DNA of 64,000 bases. It comes from Gordionus sp. m RMFG-2023. Its lineage: Eukaryota; Nematomorpha; Gordioida; Chordodea; Parachordodidae. The notes under the pieces are model-generated. The model worked only from the letters and a program-made list of their open reading frames with translations, searched no databases and had not been told where the DNA came from. Positions 12,915 to 27,650 of this stretch are shown piece after piece (positions within the stretch are counted from its first letter, which is position 1; the number at the start of each line of letters is the position of its first letter). The translations under genes were made by a program, and so were the position numbers. Location: positions 83,305,561 through 83,369,560 of the forward strand of contig NC_088775.1 of the NCBI RefSeq assembly GCF_954871325.1, read 5' to 3'.

Positions 12915-13110
12915 AGGCCAATTCAAAAACGAATGAGAATCATTATTCGTATTTGATCTATTTTGAACGAATCGAATAATTCACTATTCGCAGTTGACCA
13001 ATCAAATAAGAATAGTATATATTATTATTCTACAAACCACGAATAATAAATTGTTCGAATCTTTCAAAAGAATCGAATACAAATAATTCGTTATTAGATC
13101 CGCATAATTG
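12915..13110. repeat. ATTCG-rich subterminal-type repeats
   Basis: The motif (A)TTCG or its complement CGAAT occurs about ten times in under 200 bp (for example cgaatcgaataattcac, cgaataataaattgttcgaa). The same kind of array recurs at 36,000-36,075. Such clustered inverted motifs resemble transposase-binding repeats at the ends of hAT or similar elements, but I cannot define termini. Confidence 0.45.
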
Positions 13111-15781
13111 CCCATAACTGATAATTATATCACGGACCTTCTCGTATTAATTTATTAAATATTAGTTATTTAATTACACCTGGTTAATAACCTGCGACCT
13201 CCTATTTTTTTGGAAATATGATAGCATTTCTAAACATATTTTTTTTTAAAAAAATTACATGTTTGAAAATATAATAATAATTTCCAGATCATTCTAATTA
13301 GAAGTTAATTATCCTTTTTTTTCGGTGATGATTATCTCAATGTTACATTCATCCTTCCTTCCTTTGTTGTTCGAAAAATTATTTGGAAAAATGTGCAAAT
13401 TTTCATAAAAAGAAATTATTAATATGAATATACATAGTAATTAGTATTTATTTATATAATATACTATATATAAATATCCAGATTATAATAATCTCCCAAA
13501 TAAAATTATGGTAAATTAAACAAATTACAAAAATAAAGAGTAAATTATAATTATACCGTCAAGTTAAAATAATATTTTATCCTAAATAAGTTTTAAAATT
13601 TTTTTTTCAAAATTCAACAGTAAATAAAAAGAGAGATAAAAATAATAACATTTTATTTTTGTTAATTTAGGTTAATTACTAGAATATAATTCCTTCTCTC
13701 ATTAAATATTCATTTTTTTTCCTATTCAGGAATAGGCATAGGGAAGAAAGGGAAATGCAACCCCCCCCCCTCCCGACAATTTTTTCTTATAAATATCACG
13801 CAATTAAAATAGGTCGCCTTCTAAATTAATGTGTTTAAATAATTTTATTAATGGAATGAAAGATTTGACAATAATTCAGCCCACCAGATCTGGAGAAGAA
13901 TATAGCGTGTTTTAAAGTAATAAGAAGAGAAAATCAGAGACTACTGGATAGGATCGAAGCATATTATTACTGAGCCTACACCCGAAAATTGTTCAACCAT
14001 TTTTGTTTGTTCCCAAAGTTTAAACCAATAACCAGTGCCGTAACAACCAAAGGTGGGCAAACACTCTGAAGGCTACTAGACGCCTCTTGGAAACCGTTTG
14101 CATGGGGAGTCAGCAGCATCATTGTTAGACCACTGACAATTCTTGCTTTACTTACTAGTATGACTTCAACCACATTATTTTTGTATGGGCTTATGCAAAA
14201 TAAAATATTTTTAACAGGGAAATCATTATTTTTTTCCCGTTAAATACATGTCAAAAATTTGTTTGTTAACGATGCCCCTGATTAAATTTTTTTTAATTTC
14301 ATATCAATTAAATCAATCATATTAAGTAGGATAAATAATTATTTAATTCAAGAATGGTGGGGGGGGGGGGAAGGGGTGCCAGACGTAACCACGTCAGTGA
14401 AAATCTTAGAAGGATAGGAAATATTTTGATTCTATCATAATTTTTTAACACAATCCCGTTCAATATAGGGTATAAAGTATTTTTCTAAAATGTTTTTCCC
14501 AATAATTTTAGTGGAGCAGTGCAAATTCTATTTTATTATTTTATTTTTAAGCCAACCCGAAATTTATACTGAGGCACGGCTTGGCAAATTTTTTATTGAT
14601 TGAAGAATTTAAATTAAACGCATTTATATAAACATGAATAAAATCACTAATTAATCTAATTCCAAAAAAATAATCTTAATTATCATTTTTATTTTAAACG
14701 AAGAAACTAAAACAAACATTCATATAACTTAAAAAAGAATAAAGGGATTTATCAGAATGGAGAGGGGGGGGGGATATTTTTAAATTCTGCGTCATTGAAG
14801 ATCGCGCGAATAACCAGAGGGGGATACTTATTGTCCTAAGCTCAAGATGTTCAGGGATTAACTTATCTGTTGATGTATAACCATAGGTGTAGACTTGTGT
14901 CGAGATTGGGGTGGAGGGGTGGGGGGTTTATTCGTTATTTATGTGAAAAACGAATAAAATTACATACATTTTTATTGAAAGATTTTTAAACGGATTTTAC
15001 ATGAAGTATACTATATATAACAAGTATTTTATTTCGAAATTTATCTAAAAAGGCTTATGGTTGGGGCAGCGTTCCTCAGACCCCTGCACAACCCGGCTGT
15101 GTTTTTAGCTAGAATTATCTCTATGAGTGCTATATCTTTTTCTTTGCGCTTACACTTTCAGTCTTTTCTTCTAACTAAATAGACTTAAATAAAATTTTGA
15201 TAGCTAAATATATTCAATATCACTCACACTTAGCCTTTAGTTTAGCTTTCCAATTATCCGATTGCTGAATCAGCTTGACGAAATATTTTATCTTACTCTA
15301 CATTTTTTTACACACTATTTTATCTTTCGACGAGAATTTTTTGTAGTCACGATAAGATACTAAATGGATGCTTAAATCTATCAATGACCTTATATGGAAA
15401 TTTACCTTTAAGTTACTTTATATACTCAGACAGAGGAATATCATGTACGAATGTTTTAAAGTGTTGCGAGATTTTTTTTAAAAAAGTTCTAAATAATCAT
15501 AAATGTGAAAGAGTTTTGCAAAAACATAACTCAATATTGTTATATTTGTTCCTTCTGCAACCTTTTCGCATTTCCAATTCGGGATTTGTAATTATTACTT
15601 GAAAATTTGTTTTTACTTTAGCACTAATATATAAGTATGGATTAAATATTATTTGAATTATTTCATGTTTTTACTGTTGTTTCTTTATAATAAAAAAAAT
15701 ATGTTATTAATAAAATAAATAAATAAAATAGAAATTTTCCAATTTATTTTGACAATCTTCATAAAAAAAAGAAACTCATAT
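13111..15781. other. gene-free stretch with several poly(C)/poly(G) tracts
   Basis: Poly(C) near 13,760 and poly(G) near 14,350 and 14,765 lie in AT-rich DNA; by analogy with the two bounded hAT elements here they may mark decayed hAT ends. A short GC-richer patch (13,870-14,170) contains the string CCAGTGCCGTAACAACC, which looks like a transposon terminus. No coding sequence is supported. Confidence 0.4.
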
Positions 15782-15970
15782 CAGAAACCAGCAGGAGGTG
15801 CCATTCGCATGACCCGACCCGTTTCAAAAAAATTTTTCAGACTAGCCCGGTCTGTTTTTTATATTTTCAGGCCTGGCACGGATTTTTTTAAAATATATAA
15901 TATTTATTTTTTATTTTTATAACTAATGGCCATTTTAAAATATTTGGTTTTAAAATATACAGGCCGAAAT
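15782..15970 (+). mobile_element. left terminus of a GGCCCGG-family hAT element
   Basis: Begins CAGAAACCAGCAGGAGGTGCC, matching the family start CAGAGMCCTGCAGAGGTACC, followed by ACCCGACCCG, AGCCCGG and GGCCTGGCACGG blocks. A matching right terminus (GGGCCTGCAGGCCTCG) lies at about 18,150-18,168 after more such blocks from 17,790, so 15,782-18,168 may be one ~2.4-kb element; no clean TSD supports this. Confidence 0.6.
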
Positions 15971-16604
15971 CATTTAATAATTTCTAATTTTTATTTGTAT
16001 AATTAAACAAAGTTTAATTTAATTAAATTAAGTGTTCAAAATATTTAAAGACTGAAATTAATTAATAAATAAAAATATGTAAACTTTTTAAAACAAAATG
16101 CTACCATAAAAAAAAATATTATGTGAAATTTGAAATTAATATTCATTTTACCAATTTTTGCAAAAAAAAATTTAACAATCAAAAGTTTGATCTTTTTCTT
16201 ATAAAACATCTGGAGAGCATTAGAATTAATATATAAAATTAAAAAACTAAATACAAATTACATTGATATAATTTTTAACTTCATTTTTTATATTATAATT
16301 TTTTTTTGACAAATTTACAATCTAAAATTGTTTTCAATTGTGTAAAATTTTAAGTAATCCCAAACTTACCGCAAGAATTTGAACCCTGAACATATCGCTA
16401 AAAATTTATATATTAAATATATGAAATTAAAACCAATGATGGTTTGCGATTAAATATGGAAATTAAATTTAATTATATACCCCCCCCCCCCCAATAATGT
16501 TTTTAAAAAATTATCATCGTTAAGTTGTGTCCTTAAGGGAAGAGTGCATTGAATTTAAATAATTATATTTTTAAATTTTTCAGATGTTAAATCAAGTTGA
16601 CCTT

Positions 16605-16647
<43 letters not shown>

Positions 16648-16649
16648 AA
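16605..16649. repeat. (GAAA)n microsatellite, ~45 bp
   Basis: Pure GAAA tetranucleotide run, purine-rich on + like the two longer ones. The rest of 15,971-17,789 is AT-rich with a poly(C) run near 16,481 and no gene. Confidence 0.97.
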
Positions 16650-17789
16650 TATATATTTGACTCCAAATTATATTAAATAAAATTTGATCACATATTATTT
16701 AATTATATAAAATTACATTCAGCAAATAATTTTAAACTTATTAGATTCTAATAAAAACATTATTTTTTTTACATATGAAACTCAAATTTTATAGATGGCT
16801 TGAAAAAAACAAATTTGTCTTCAACTAACTATTTTGGGCGTTTTGGTTTGGAAATTTTTGCATCCCCTTCACTTATTCATAATATTTTAAATTAAAATAA
16901 ATTCATAGATTCAATATTTCGTTCATCTGGGAATTTTCATTAGAGTCCAACCACTTATATTTTATCAATTTTTGTAAGTTTTACACATATTTACCATATG
17001 ATCCTATTTTTGTCGCTTTGATTATTCAATGTTATTAGTTTTAAATTCAACTTAACAAAATGAGTAAAGTTCTTATCTTTGTGGAATTCTCTCGCACCCT
17101 AAAAAACAATGTAAAATTAATTTTAAATATGTATTTAAAAGATATCTAAAATCGATATAAGTTTAGTTGGAATTTTATAGCGAGTTAATATAATATTGTA
17201 AAATAACCAGATATCGCATATCTAAGTTATAATATTATACATTTTTTATAAAAGATTCTATAATCATTTTATATACTAACATGTTTCTGATAAATATAGT
17301 ATATAAACTTGGATGTTGGAAAAAACACATAAACGCTCACCTGAATTATCGGAGTGGCAGTTGGTATCTCACAGCGAGCTTATATATTATATCTAAGAAT
17401 AACCAGATATGATTATCTATGCATAATCATGGGTTGTGATAAGTATATTATTATATAAACTTGGGTGTGGGAAAGATCGCATATTTAAGGCTCACCCGAA
17501 TTCAGGAGAAACACCATATGAGCCAATTAAAAGGATTATTTAAACGATTCTTTTATTTATTTTTTATTTCGATATAAATATCATTTTATTATATAATCGG
17601 CCATTTCTTTCGGCCTAGTAGTGTAAATATAGAAGGGCTATATCCACGATTGAATTTTGATCCTAAGCCCAAACTACAAAAAAATATAAAAAAGATTATA
17701 TTTTAAGACGAATATAATAATTTAATATTATGCAATAATCGAAATATTCAGTACTTGTTAGATTTTTTTTTTTTAAAAAACCATTTCCA

Positions 17790-18168
17790 AATTCTACCCG
17801 AATCTTTTAAAAAAAATCATTTTCAAACCCGCTCCTTATTTTTTAAAATTTTTTTTTAGCCTGACCTTAATTTTCATTATATATTTCGGCCTTGACCGGA
17901 TTTTTATTTTTGATATCCTTCGGTTCGGATCGAATTTTCTCAGGTTCGATCATTTTTCGGCTCAGCCCAGAATTTTTATAATTTCGTTATTTTGAATAAT
18001 TTTGGGAAATTTAAAATAAAACTTATCCTTTATATGATTTCCCAACTGATTATAATTTGATATAATTTAAAAGGAAAAAATTTTTAAACCCGGCCTGGAA
18101 TTTCAAAATAATACTATTTTCCGCCCATTTACAGGGTTTGGTTCAGGGTAGGGCCTGCAGGCCTCGAC
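17790..18168. mobile_element. right part of a GGCCCGG-family hAT element
   Basis: Degenerate GC blocks (cggctcagccc, acccggcctgg) alternate with A/T tracts and finish at AGGGCCTGCAGGCCTCG, equivalent to the right TIR of the copy at 7,318. It may pair with the terminus at 15,782. Confidence 0.5.
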
Positions 18169-18714
18169 AATCTATATGTGTTTAATTATAATTATTTTGC
18201 TCCTAAACTATTCCTTAAATATCTCGTAATCATCCTGGAGTCATGCCCTTTATTCCCCGAAAATTTATTTATTTTTATAACAATGTTTTTTATACTCCCC
18301 TAATTATCTTCATAATAATAAGAAATAGTTTATCCAATTAAAATATTTAATTTTATTACGATTTTCTTTTATTAACTTTTTTTATTCTATCTAAAATATT
18401 TCATTTTTTAATTTTTTTATAAATATAAAAATAAACCATAAATTTTCAGATAAAAAAATATATATATTTTTTTGGTGTCTTTTATTCTCAAAAAGAAATA
18501 TATATTTTTTTATTAAATAAAATAATCGATATTCAATTATTCTTTATTTATTAGAGCTTTTTAGAAAAAAAAGAAAGAAAAAAAAATGAAAAGAAAGGGA
18601 AAGAAATGTAATGAAAAGAAATTTAGTATAAAGGAAAGTGAAAAAAAAACTAAATTAAAAATAATTATGAAATATCTTTTCAAAGACGGTCAGCTATGGC
18701 TCATTCTTCATACT

Positions 18715-18815
18715 ATCACCGTATTAATAGTTAGCGCTCGAATTCGTCGCAAAAGTATTAAAAAAATATATAAATATAATAATTTCGAAGCTAATTCGCT
18801 CTAGCTATGAATACA
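18715..18815. mobile_element. MITE family A, copy 4 (diverged)
   Basis: Contains the family core in both arms (GTTAGCGCTCGAATTCGTCG and GAAGCTAATTCGCTCTAGCT) around an AT-rich centre, but the outer ACCCTGCAT termini are eroded (ATACATGGGTAA at the right). An open frame starting at 18,586 crosses it and is not a gene. Confidence 0.5.
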
Positions 18816-19553
18816 TGGGTAATCCCTTGTTTAAATTGAGGTTGCATTTTTTATTAATCGTAGATTCAAAATTTTAACTAAATTCTAAAAAAAAAAAGAA
18901 TTTGTCTTTTAAAATTATTTTATCGTCTGCTTTTTTAATTCTTTAATTTCTAAATATTACATTTTGAGATAAGTGTACGTCTTTTTTAAATGGTTGCTAA
19001 CGCCAAACGGTAATTTTACCATTTTTCACGATGAAAATGAATCATTTGCGTTTTTTATCATTTACTAAGGGAGATTTCTAAATTTCAAAAATATGATTCA
19101 ACCGGTAATGCATTTCAGCATTTGTAGAATAACTGCGCTCTAAAATTTCGGTCGATTTTCTAACGTTAGTTTATTTATTTTTAAACTTTATATGAATAAA
19201 TCAAATATAAAAGTTGATATAAATTTTAAAAAAAATTTCAAAAGTTATAGGCAAAATTATCCGAAATTTACAGTGAGGATGCTCTCTGTATATGTTGGAA
19301 TACATTTCTGGCCAAATAAAATTTAAATTTTGGATTTAAATTTGAGAAATTCTAAATACTCACGAATTCCATATAATCAATATAAACATTATTTATAAAT
19401 ATAATACTAATTTAAAGTAACATTATATATATTTACCCTTAATTTAGATTACCCTAACCTCATCGAAGAATTAGGTTTTCACAAAAATTGGTTCCCGTCA
19501 GTGATTGAATAAAAAAGATTTTTATTATAGGGAAATGTAGATGTCTTCTAGTA

Positions 19554-19739
19554 GTGTTGATAAAAGGCACGATTAAGATTTTAGCCAAAATAATATTGTG
19601 TAAGCTTAAGATTTGCCAAGTACCCAAACCTTTCTGCCATCTATCAGAAAAATCACCAGTCTTACACAATATTATCTTGGTTATAATCTTAATCGGGCCT
19701 TTCATAAAAATCGACCCGAATAGTGCTTTTTGACAATAC
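19554..19739. mobile_element. MITE family B, copy 1
   Basis: Palindromic unit: GTGTTGATAAAAGGC at the left, complemented at the right end, with an inner repeat (GATTTTAGCCAAAATAATAT / ACAATATTATCTTGG) and the shared centre (CTTTCTGCCATCTAT). TA precedes the left end. Other copies lie at 26,235, 27,651, 35,231, 37,125 and 46,838. Confidence 0.65.
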
Positions 19740-20250
19740 TATCTTCTACCCCCTTCCCTTTAAAAAAATATTGTATAAAATTATATAATTTATAAATGTT
19801 ACCATAATTATTAATCATAACCATTTGACCTATGGGATTCGTTTTATAAAAACATGTTCTACGTATACACGTCAGTTTTTCAATATATTAAATCAAAGTT
19901 TTTTTTTCATTAGTTATATGGTATCTGTCTTAATTGTATCCGTTTTTTTCAGGTCAATTATTTTTTCTTTTTTTTAAAAAAAAAAGCCTAATTCGATATT
20001 AGTTTCCGACTTTATATTTAGTAAAATAAAACGTATAAGCAGATTGCAAAAAATGAGCCCCTTAGTTTTACCAAATTAGTTATTTTTCAGTAAGGTTATT
20101 TACCGATCGATCAGTATTTACATTTTATTGCGATTCCAAGGAATATATTTATAATTTTGAATGATGGATTATGGGTGTATACTAAAAGTTATTTTTATTA
20201 AAAAAGGGACTCAAAAAGTTTCTAAAAGAGTCGCTAAAAGAAGGAGTCTA
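19740..20250. other. gene-free AT-rich stretch
   Basis: A/T tracts only; no repeat boundary or gene is supported. Confidence 0.5.
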
Positions 20251-20443
20251 GGAAAATAATTCCCCGGAAAAAAAAATCACCGTTTTTTAAGAAATTACAA
20301 ATTACAAAATTAATAAAATAGGAGAAATAATTCCCTATAAATATAAATCCTCAAATAAAATATTTAAAAATTTTGAGAAAATCAATTCCGGGGAGTTATT
20401 TTCTAAGAATTATTATTTGGGATTTTTCGGGGAATTATTTTCC
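20251..20443. repeat. 193-bp inverted repeat with GGAAAATAATTCCCCG arms
   Basis: The left arm GGAAAATAATTCCCCGGAAA is complemented at the right by TTTTTCGGGGAATTATTTTCC, with further internal near-copies (gagaaataattccc, tccggggagttattttct). It looks like a small palindromic MITE; no TSD could be fixed. Confidence 0.7.
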
Positions 20444-21470
20444 GCTTACCTAAAGAAGCAACCTAAAAAAACCTAAAATTTATACAAGTAATTTTTATTT
20501 TAAAGTCTGGGGTCCGTCTGTTTAAATTACCACGGTAAATTTCGCATAATATATGTCGTATAGAAACATAGTTAATAATAAAAAAAATATTTCCATAAAT
20601 TTTAACATTAAAAACGTTTTTTCTGACAAGTACATGTTAAAAAATTATTTAAAATTTTCTTCATTTATTAAGAAAGATTTATTAGTATTTTAACCATAAT
20701 AATTGTGACATTATAATCATGTAAATAATGTTCAATTTTTTCCAAAAAATATTATAATTTGGTATGAAATTAGATTTTCATGCCACTGTCTTAGTTGATC
20801 ATTGCGAATATAGGTTCAAGGATTAAATCAAAGTACGACTACGAAGTGTTCGAGTCATATCAAATCAAATGTTAATCTAGTTCTTCAATAAACTTTTAGA
20901 TATTTTGGAGAGTTAAAAAAATAATAAATATTATTTTAAAATTATTCATCTAAATTATGCGATATTAGTAAAATTGTATAACGACTTTGACTTTACCCCC
21001 TCGACCGTTTAATTTTTCGAAGAATTATAATCTGTTGAAAATTTTTTTTAGATCTCAAATGCTTGACGTTGATTATGAATTACATAGATATAATTCTATA
21101 TAAATTCTCAAAAAACATTTATATCAATATAAATTGTAATCTCATTGAAAATATTTTATTTAAAAAATCAAAATCTAATTTTATTTATAACATAAGATAA
21201 GTTTAAAATTATGTGTAACCCATGTGTCACAAGATATAGTAAAGGGTTCATTTAAAAAATGGAAAAGTATTTATTTTTGTTGAATAGAAATATATTTAAA
21301 TTATTCCACTAGAGGGCATATTTATAGCTATATGTTTTTTATTTAGGTAGGTTATATAACTTATGTATGAATAAAAAAAGGGCACCTTTAAAAGGTATGG
21401 ATTGAATTGGAATGCCATTTTTATGATTAACGCATTCATAATCAACAAATATCTTGATAAAATTATCACT
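20444..21470. other. gene-free AT-rich stretch
   Basis: No coding or repeat feature I can support; open frames are short and composed of A/T-rich codons. Confidence 0.5.
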
Positions 21471-21603
21471 ATGGTCAGAATCGTAGTAAAAAGAATAGGT
21501 TAAAGTTTAAAGTAAATTTAGACAGATTGTTGCTGACTTTAAAAAATGACAACTTTACTTAGTTTTCACCCTATATTAAGTTTTAACCTTACATTCTGAC
21601 CAT
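21471..21603. repeat. inverted repeat ending ATGGTCAGAAT
   Basis: ATGGTCAGAATCGTA at the left is complemented by TACATTCTGACCAT at the right, with inner pairing of AGGTTAAAGTTTA and TTAAGTTTTAACCT. The 10-mer TTGATAAAAT occurs near both ends (21,454 and 21,605) but is directly adjacent only on the right, so it is not a proven TSD. Confidence 0.55.
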
Positions 21604-21989
21604 GTTGATAAAATAATATGTTTTATTTATATCTCTGAACAAATTAACTTTATATAATTTGGAAACCTGATAAAATGATCACTTTTATAATAGTGTTCTA
21701 ATTTAAATATTACTATTATTTAATAATATAAATTTTAAACCTATTCCTAATCTTTAATACTATTTACTCCTTAAAATAACTTACTTAAATGTTTATAATA
21801 AATAATAAATATGGGATCATTTGTGAATATTTAGAGCATTTATTTTATGGATTTTCCTTTTCTTTTAACACTTACATTTTTTTTATAAATTTTTTTAAAT
21901 ATTTATTTTTTTAAAATAATATAAGATCACTCTATATAAGTTACCATTTTAAGAAAATCTTAAAAAATAACCAAACTTAGTTAAGGAAA

Positions 21990-23782
<1,793 letters not shown>

Positions 23783-23941
23783 GAAGGCCCGGTCCTAAAC
23801 CTGTTACCGATTTTTATAACGTATATTTTAAAACCTAATATTTTAAATCACCATTATTAGCTATAAAATTTAAAAATAAATATAATATATTTTTAAAAAA
23901 TCCGGGCCGGGCAGTGCAAATAATACCTCTGCAGGTCACTG
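23783..23941 (-). mobile_element. GGCCCGG hAT-MITE, reverse orientation
   Basis: The right edge ends ACCTCTGCAGGTCACTG, the complement of the family start, preceded by TCCGGGCCGGGCAGTGCAAA. The left side has GAAGGCCCGGTCC. Internal AT-rich DNA includes ttataaaattaaaaataaat-like sequence shared with the copy at 39,511. Confidence 0.65.
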
Positions 23942-24163
23942 AAATATGCTTAAAACATATTTAAGAAAATGTCCCCCTATGCCCCCCTTTCCAAGTCAAA
24001 ATTCCTGATTACTGCTTTGAGTATCTGAAGCAACATAAATATTAAGTTAAGAAAAGCGGTTTGGTAAAATGGATCTTTATAAAAGATCTCATAATATAAA
24101 AACCAATCTTTTGACAATTATAATTTGGAAATAAAATACTTGACAAGCATTCAAATGTTGTAC

Positions 24164-24334
24164 AATCGAAAGAAGTTCCATTTTTAATGGAAATGAATGC
24201 TCGAAAATTTTGAGGACTATAATTATTTTAGATTATATGGAATAAATGGGCAAATTTTAAAAATCATTTTAATAAAACGCTCAAAATTTTCATGCATTCA
24301 TTTTCATTGTAAACGGAAATCGATTTCTTTCGAT
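24164..24334. repeat. 171-bp inverted repeat (small MITE)
   Basis: Arms of about 50 bp: atcgaaagaagttccatttt... at the left pairs with ...cggaaatcgatttctttcgat at the right; the inner edge pairs ctcgaaaattttgag with ctcaaaattttcatgc. Ends and TSD are unclear. Confidence 0.65.
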
Positions 24335-24489
24335 TATCTTAATAGTCATTATAATTTTATTTAAAAAAATACTGATATACTTCTTACCAATAAAATTTAG
24401 AAACTATATTTAGAGTAGCAAACTTTTTATTTTGTACTTCGAGTTGGCTTAATTATGCAAGTATTCCTTATATAACCTTTATCTCCATC

Positions 24490-24565
24490 CAGCTGATTTT
24501 TGTTCTTTTTTGATGGACAGTTATATTTTAATTATTGTCTTACTATCAAGAAAAAAAATCAGCTG
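24490..24565. repeat. short hairpin CAGCTGATTTTT
   Basis: CAGCTGATTTTTGTTCTTTT pairs with the inverted ATCAAGAAAAAAAATCAGCTG over a ~30-bp loop. Confidence 0.55.
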
Positions 24566-26234
24566 TTGACACATGACCTAAAATAATATTAATCTTAGAA
24601 AATGCCCTCCTCCCTTTTCTCCGTTATTTTAAGTTAATTCAAATGAACAAAAAAAATTTTCAATTCACTTTAAATCATCGCGAATGCCTTTGATTTGAAA
24701 ATTTATTTATTTTTTTCAAATTATTAAACTTTAACAGATCAAGAAAGGACTTGATTTTCTTTTTACTATATATTTTTGAATAAAATAAAAAATATTTAAG
24801 ATATAAATAATCTTAATTATTCTCAACTTAATCGATAATTCGAGAAAAATATATGTATATAAAAAAATTTTTAATTACACTTTAAAATTTAACGAAGAGG
24901 GGGAGGGGGTAAGGTAATATCATATTATTAATAATCCCTATTAAAATTAATGAAGTAATTTTCATTTGTAATTTTATTAATAATATGTATGACCAATTTT
25001 CTTTTAATTTTTATTAAAATATTTTTATATCTTTAAAAAAATAAATTGTATAATATGATTATATGATATTTCATTTTAAATTTTACCTATTATTTGCTTG
25101 CCCTTGAAAAATACCCGGCGATACGCGCTTACTGTATATGAGGCCCTATTCTGTCAACTGCGCGATTGTTGAATTTGATCTCATATTCAAATCTCCCACT
25201 ATAGAGCCCTATAAATTCAAGATCTACAAAGCCCGACCTACCCCTACCAGGTCCGAATTGACTTTGGTTTGGACCGGGCTATAGTTCGGGCAGAGTCTAA
25301 GAATATTTCTACTATAAAAATATCGTAACTATCCGATAAATCAAAAAATTGGATCGAATTTTTGGATCGGATCGTATTTAGATATTTAATAAGTGACTCA
25401 GATCAGTAATGGAATAAAAAACATTTTAAATTATTTCTCGGATTGGATGACATTTAGTATATTCTTCTTAAATAAAGATCCCTCCTCCCTCCGCTTCCCC
25501 CCTTTAACCCAAAAAAGGAAGCAAAGAAATCATCATAAAATAATATATTTTTTGGCTAATGATAATGCACGCTTTTATTAATGTATACCCACATTTTTAT
25601 TATAAATATATTAAAATAACTAACTATCACATCTGTTTTTTTTGATAGGATCAGGAAGCCAGGTCAATTTTTTTAAATTTTGCTTAAGGCAACCATATGT
25701 TCTTAGGTTGATTTCACAGGAGAGATTGGGCACTACTCATCTAATATTAAATTGGTTTCAGAAGGAAAAGAAATTTTACAGAAAATTCTATAGCTCAAGC
25801 TTGGATTCGAATTCAATAGGAAGTGCACCTCATTCTGGATCTGATCTACCACGCCATTTTTTTTAAAAAATAGAAATTGTTTAAATAAATTTATGACGAG
25901 GATGATTCCCATTATATAGCAAAACTAAGCTATATTACTAAAAGACATAAGAGTATATCTTTAAAGGAAGGGTACAGGGAAAGGCAAAGCACTCTATAAA
26001 TCCTCTCTGGAAAAAATGGTGATTACGCTCCTCTTTAATTTTTGAATATATCTTAAGTCTTAAATCCTTATCTTGCATATTGAATTATTACGGTGTAAGT
26101 TTTCTACTAATAAATACTATGAATGAGCATAATAAAATTTATTATCAAGCCCATATTAATAAAGAAAATTAAAAAAAATACTCTATTCCGTAATAAAATG
26201 ACTATATTCGTAATCATCGAATACCAATATAATA
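24566..26234. other. gene-free stretch with GC-richer TE-like patch
   Basis: A patch at 25,225-25,300 (acccctaccaggtccg, ggaccgggctatagttcggg) resembles decayed hAT subterminal repeats. Open frames at 25,393 and 25,642 have no homology or splice context that I can recognise. Confidence 0.4.
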
Positions 26235-26410
26235 GTGTTGTTAAACGGCTCAATTCTTAAAAACGGCTGATCCAATATTTTAGCCAAAAAATATTACGCA
26301 GGCCTGGAGATTTCTTTAATAGATGGCCAAACATTTGCTAACTATGAGCAAAATTCTCCAGGCTTGCTTAATATTTTTTTGGCTAAATTTGGTTAGCCGT
26401 CTAACAACAC
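26235..26410. mobile_element. MITE family B, copy 2 (best preserved)
   Basis: Starts GTGTTGTTAAACGGCTC and ends GCCGTCTAACAACAC, with TA on both sides. The inner inverted repeat (ATTTTAGCCAAAAAATATTA / TTAATATTTTTTTGGCTAAA) and the ATAGATGGCC centre define the family. 176 bp, non-coding. TA flanks suggest a Tc1/mariner-like mover. Confidence 0.78.
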
Positions 26411-27401
26411 TATCAATATATTAAAATTTGCATTCGAAAACGAATTGGATTTGAATAATTCGTGTATATTCATATTTTTATATTTTTATATAGACAATCG
26501 AAATAAAATATTTCTTTTGATGAGAATTTTTAAAACGAAATTATTAAATTACACAGGGAGATAGATTAGCGTCTCTAACAAATGCAATATATTACAACTT
26601 AATATTACCTTTCAAAAAAAGGGTTTAAAATCAAAGCGATATATTACTATTAAAATTTAATTCGGATTACAAATGTTATATATATATTTTTGGATTACTT
26701 AAAATGTTAAGCTTATATTAAAAAAAAATTCCGAAAATATTTTAAGTATAAAAAAAAATATGAAAAAGTTGTGAATATACCTAGAAACCAATGATAATTT
26801 TACTACAACTAGACTGGACTCTCATTTATTAAATTGCATTAAAAAGTTTACAAACATTGTAGCCAGTAATGTCTACTATGGCCACGGACATTAACTATAG
26901 CTGACTTTATATACCACCTTTAATATGAATCATCATTCTAGTTTTAGTATTAATATCATTGGTTTTACGCAAATTTTTTTATACCAATATTTTGTAAAAA
27001 ATAAATAAAAATAAAAATTTAATCCAATATTTGGGATTACATTTAAAATGACGTTTACTCAAAAATATATGATTGTATTAATGACTCTAGATTAATTTCA
27101 AAATTTTGATTTGGATCACAAGCATTATATTATTAATATAATATAAAGTCGTTTTCAAGAAGATTTATTTAATATAAGGGAAACCTTATAAGCTAACCAA
27201 TTTGAAAATTTAAGATGAAAATTGGTGTTTCAAAATGTTTAATAATCAATAATATAATAAATTTTTTTATACGCCAAATTAATATAAATATATTTTTGGA
27301 TTTCAGGTTGATTGAATTGATTATAAAAATAAAAAATCTGGGACAGGTAAGAATACAATATTAATTGTTTTTTTAAAGTTTCTCCACATCATTTGTAGCT
27401 T
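26411..27401. other. gene-free AT-rich stretch
   Basis: No supported feature; short, biased open frames only. Confidence 0.5.
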
Positions 27402-27503
27402 ACCCTGCATTAACAGTTAGCATGTTGGCGGCAAAGTAAATTAATATAAAAATCATATTTTGTATACTTCGGCGCTAATTCGCTCTAACTGTGATTGCAG
27501 GAT
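27402..27503. mobile_element. MITE family A, copy 3
   Basis: Starts ACCCTGCATTAACAGTTAGC and ends CTCTAACTGTGATTGCAGGAT, with TA on each side; the core (GGCGGCAAAG / CTTCGGCGCTAATTCG) matches the other copies. Confidence 0.72.
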
Positions 27504-27650
27504 TATCCAGATTTTTGCATTTAGATTGTATTAGAAAAATATGAACAATATGAAAATATAATGGACTTATCTTATTATAAAATACCGATTTTTTCTATCA
27601 AGTTTATACTTTACAGTCTACTTAGCATTCGTAATTTTAAGACTTTCATA

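Noticed and set aside
13976-14173. 65-codon minus-strand frame with hydrophobic C-rich part
   Set aside because: No recognisable family, no splice context, and it overlaps a transposon-terminus-like string.
25642-25866. 74-codon + strand frame (MIGSGSQVNFFKF...)
   Set aside because: Reasonable composition but no homology that I recognise and no supporting signals.
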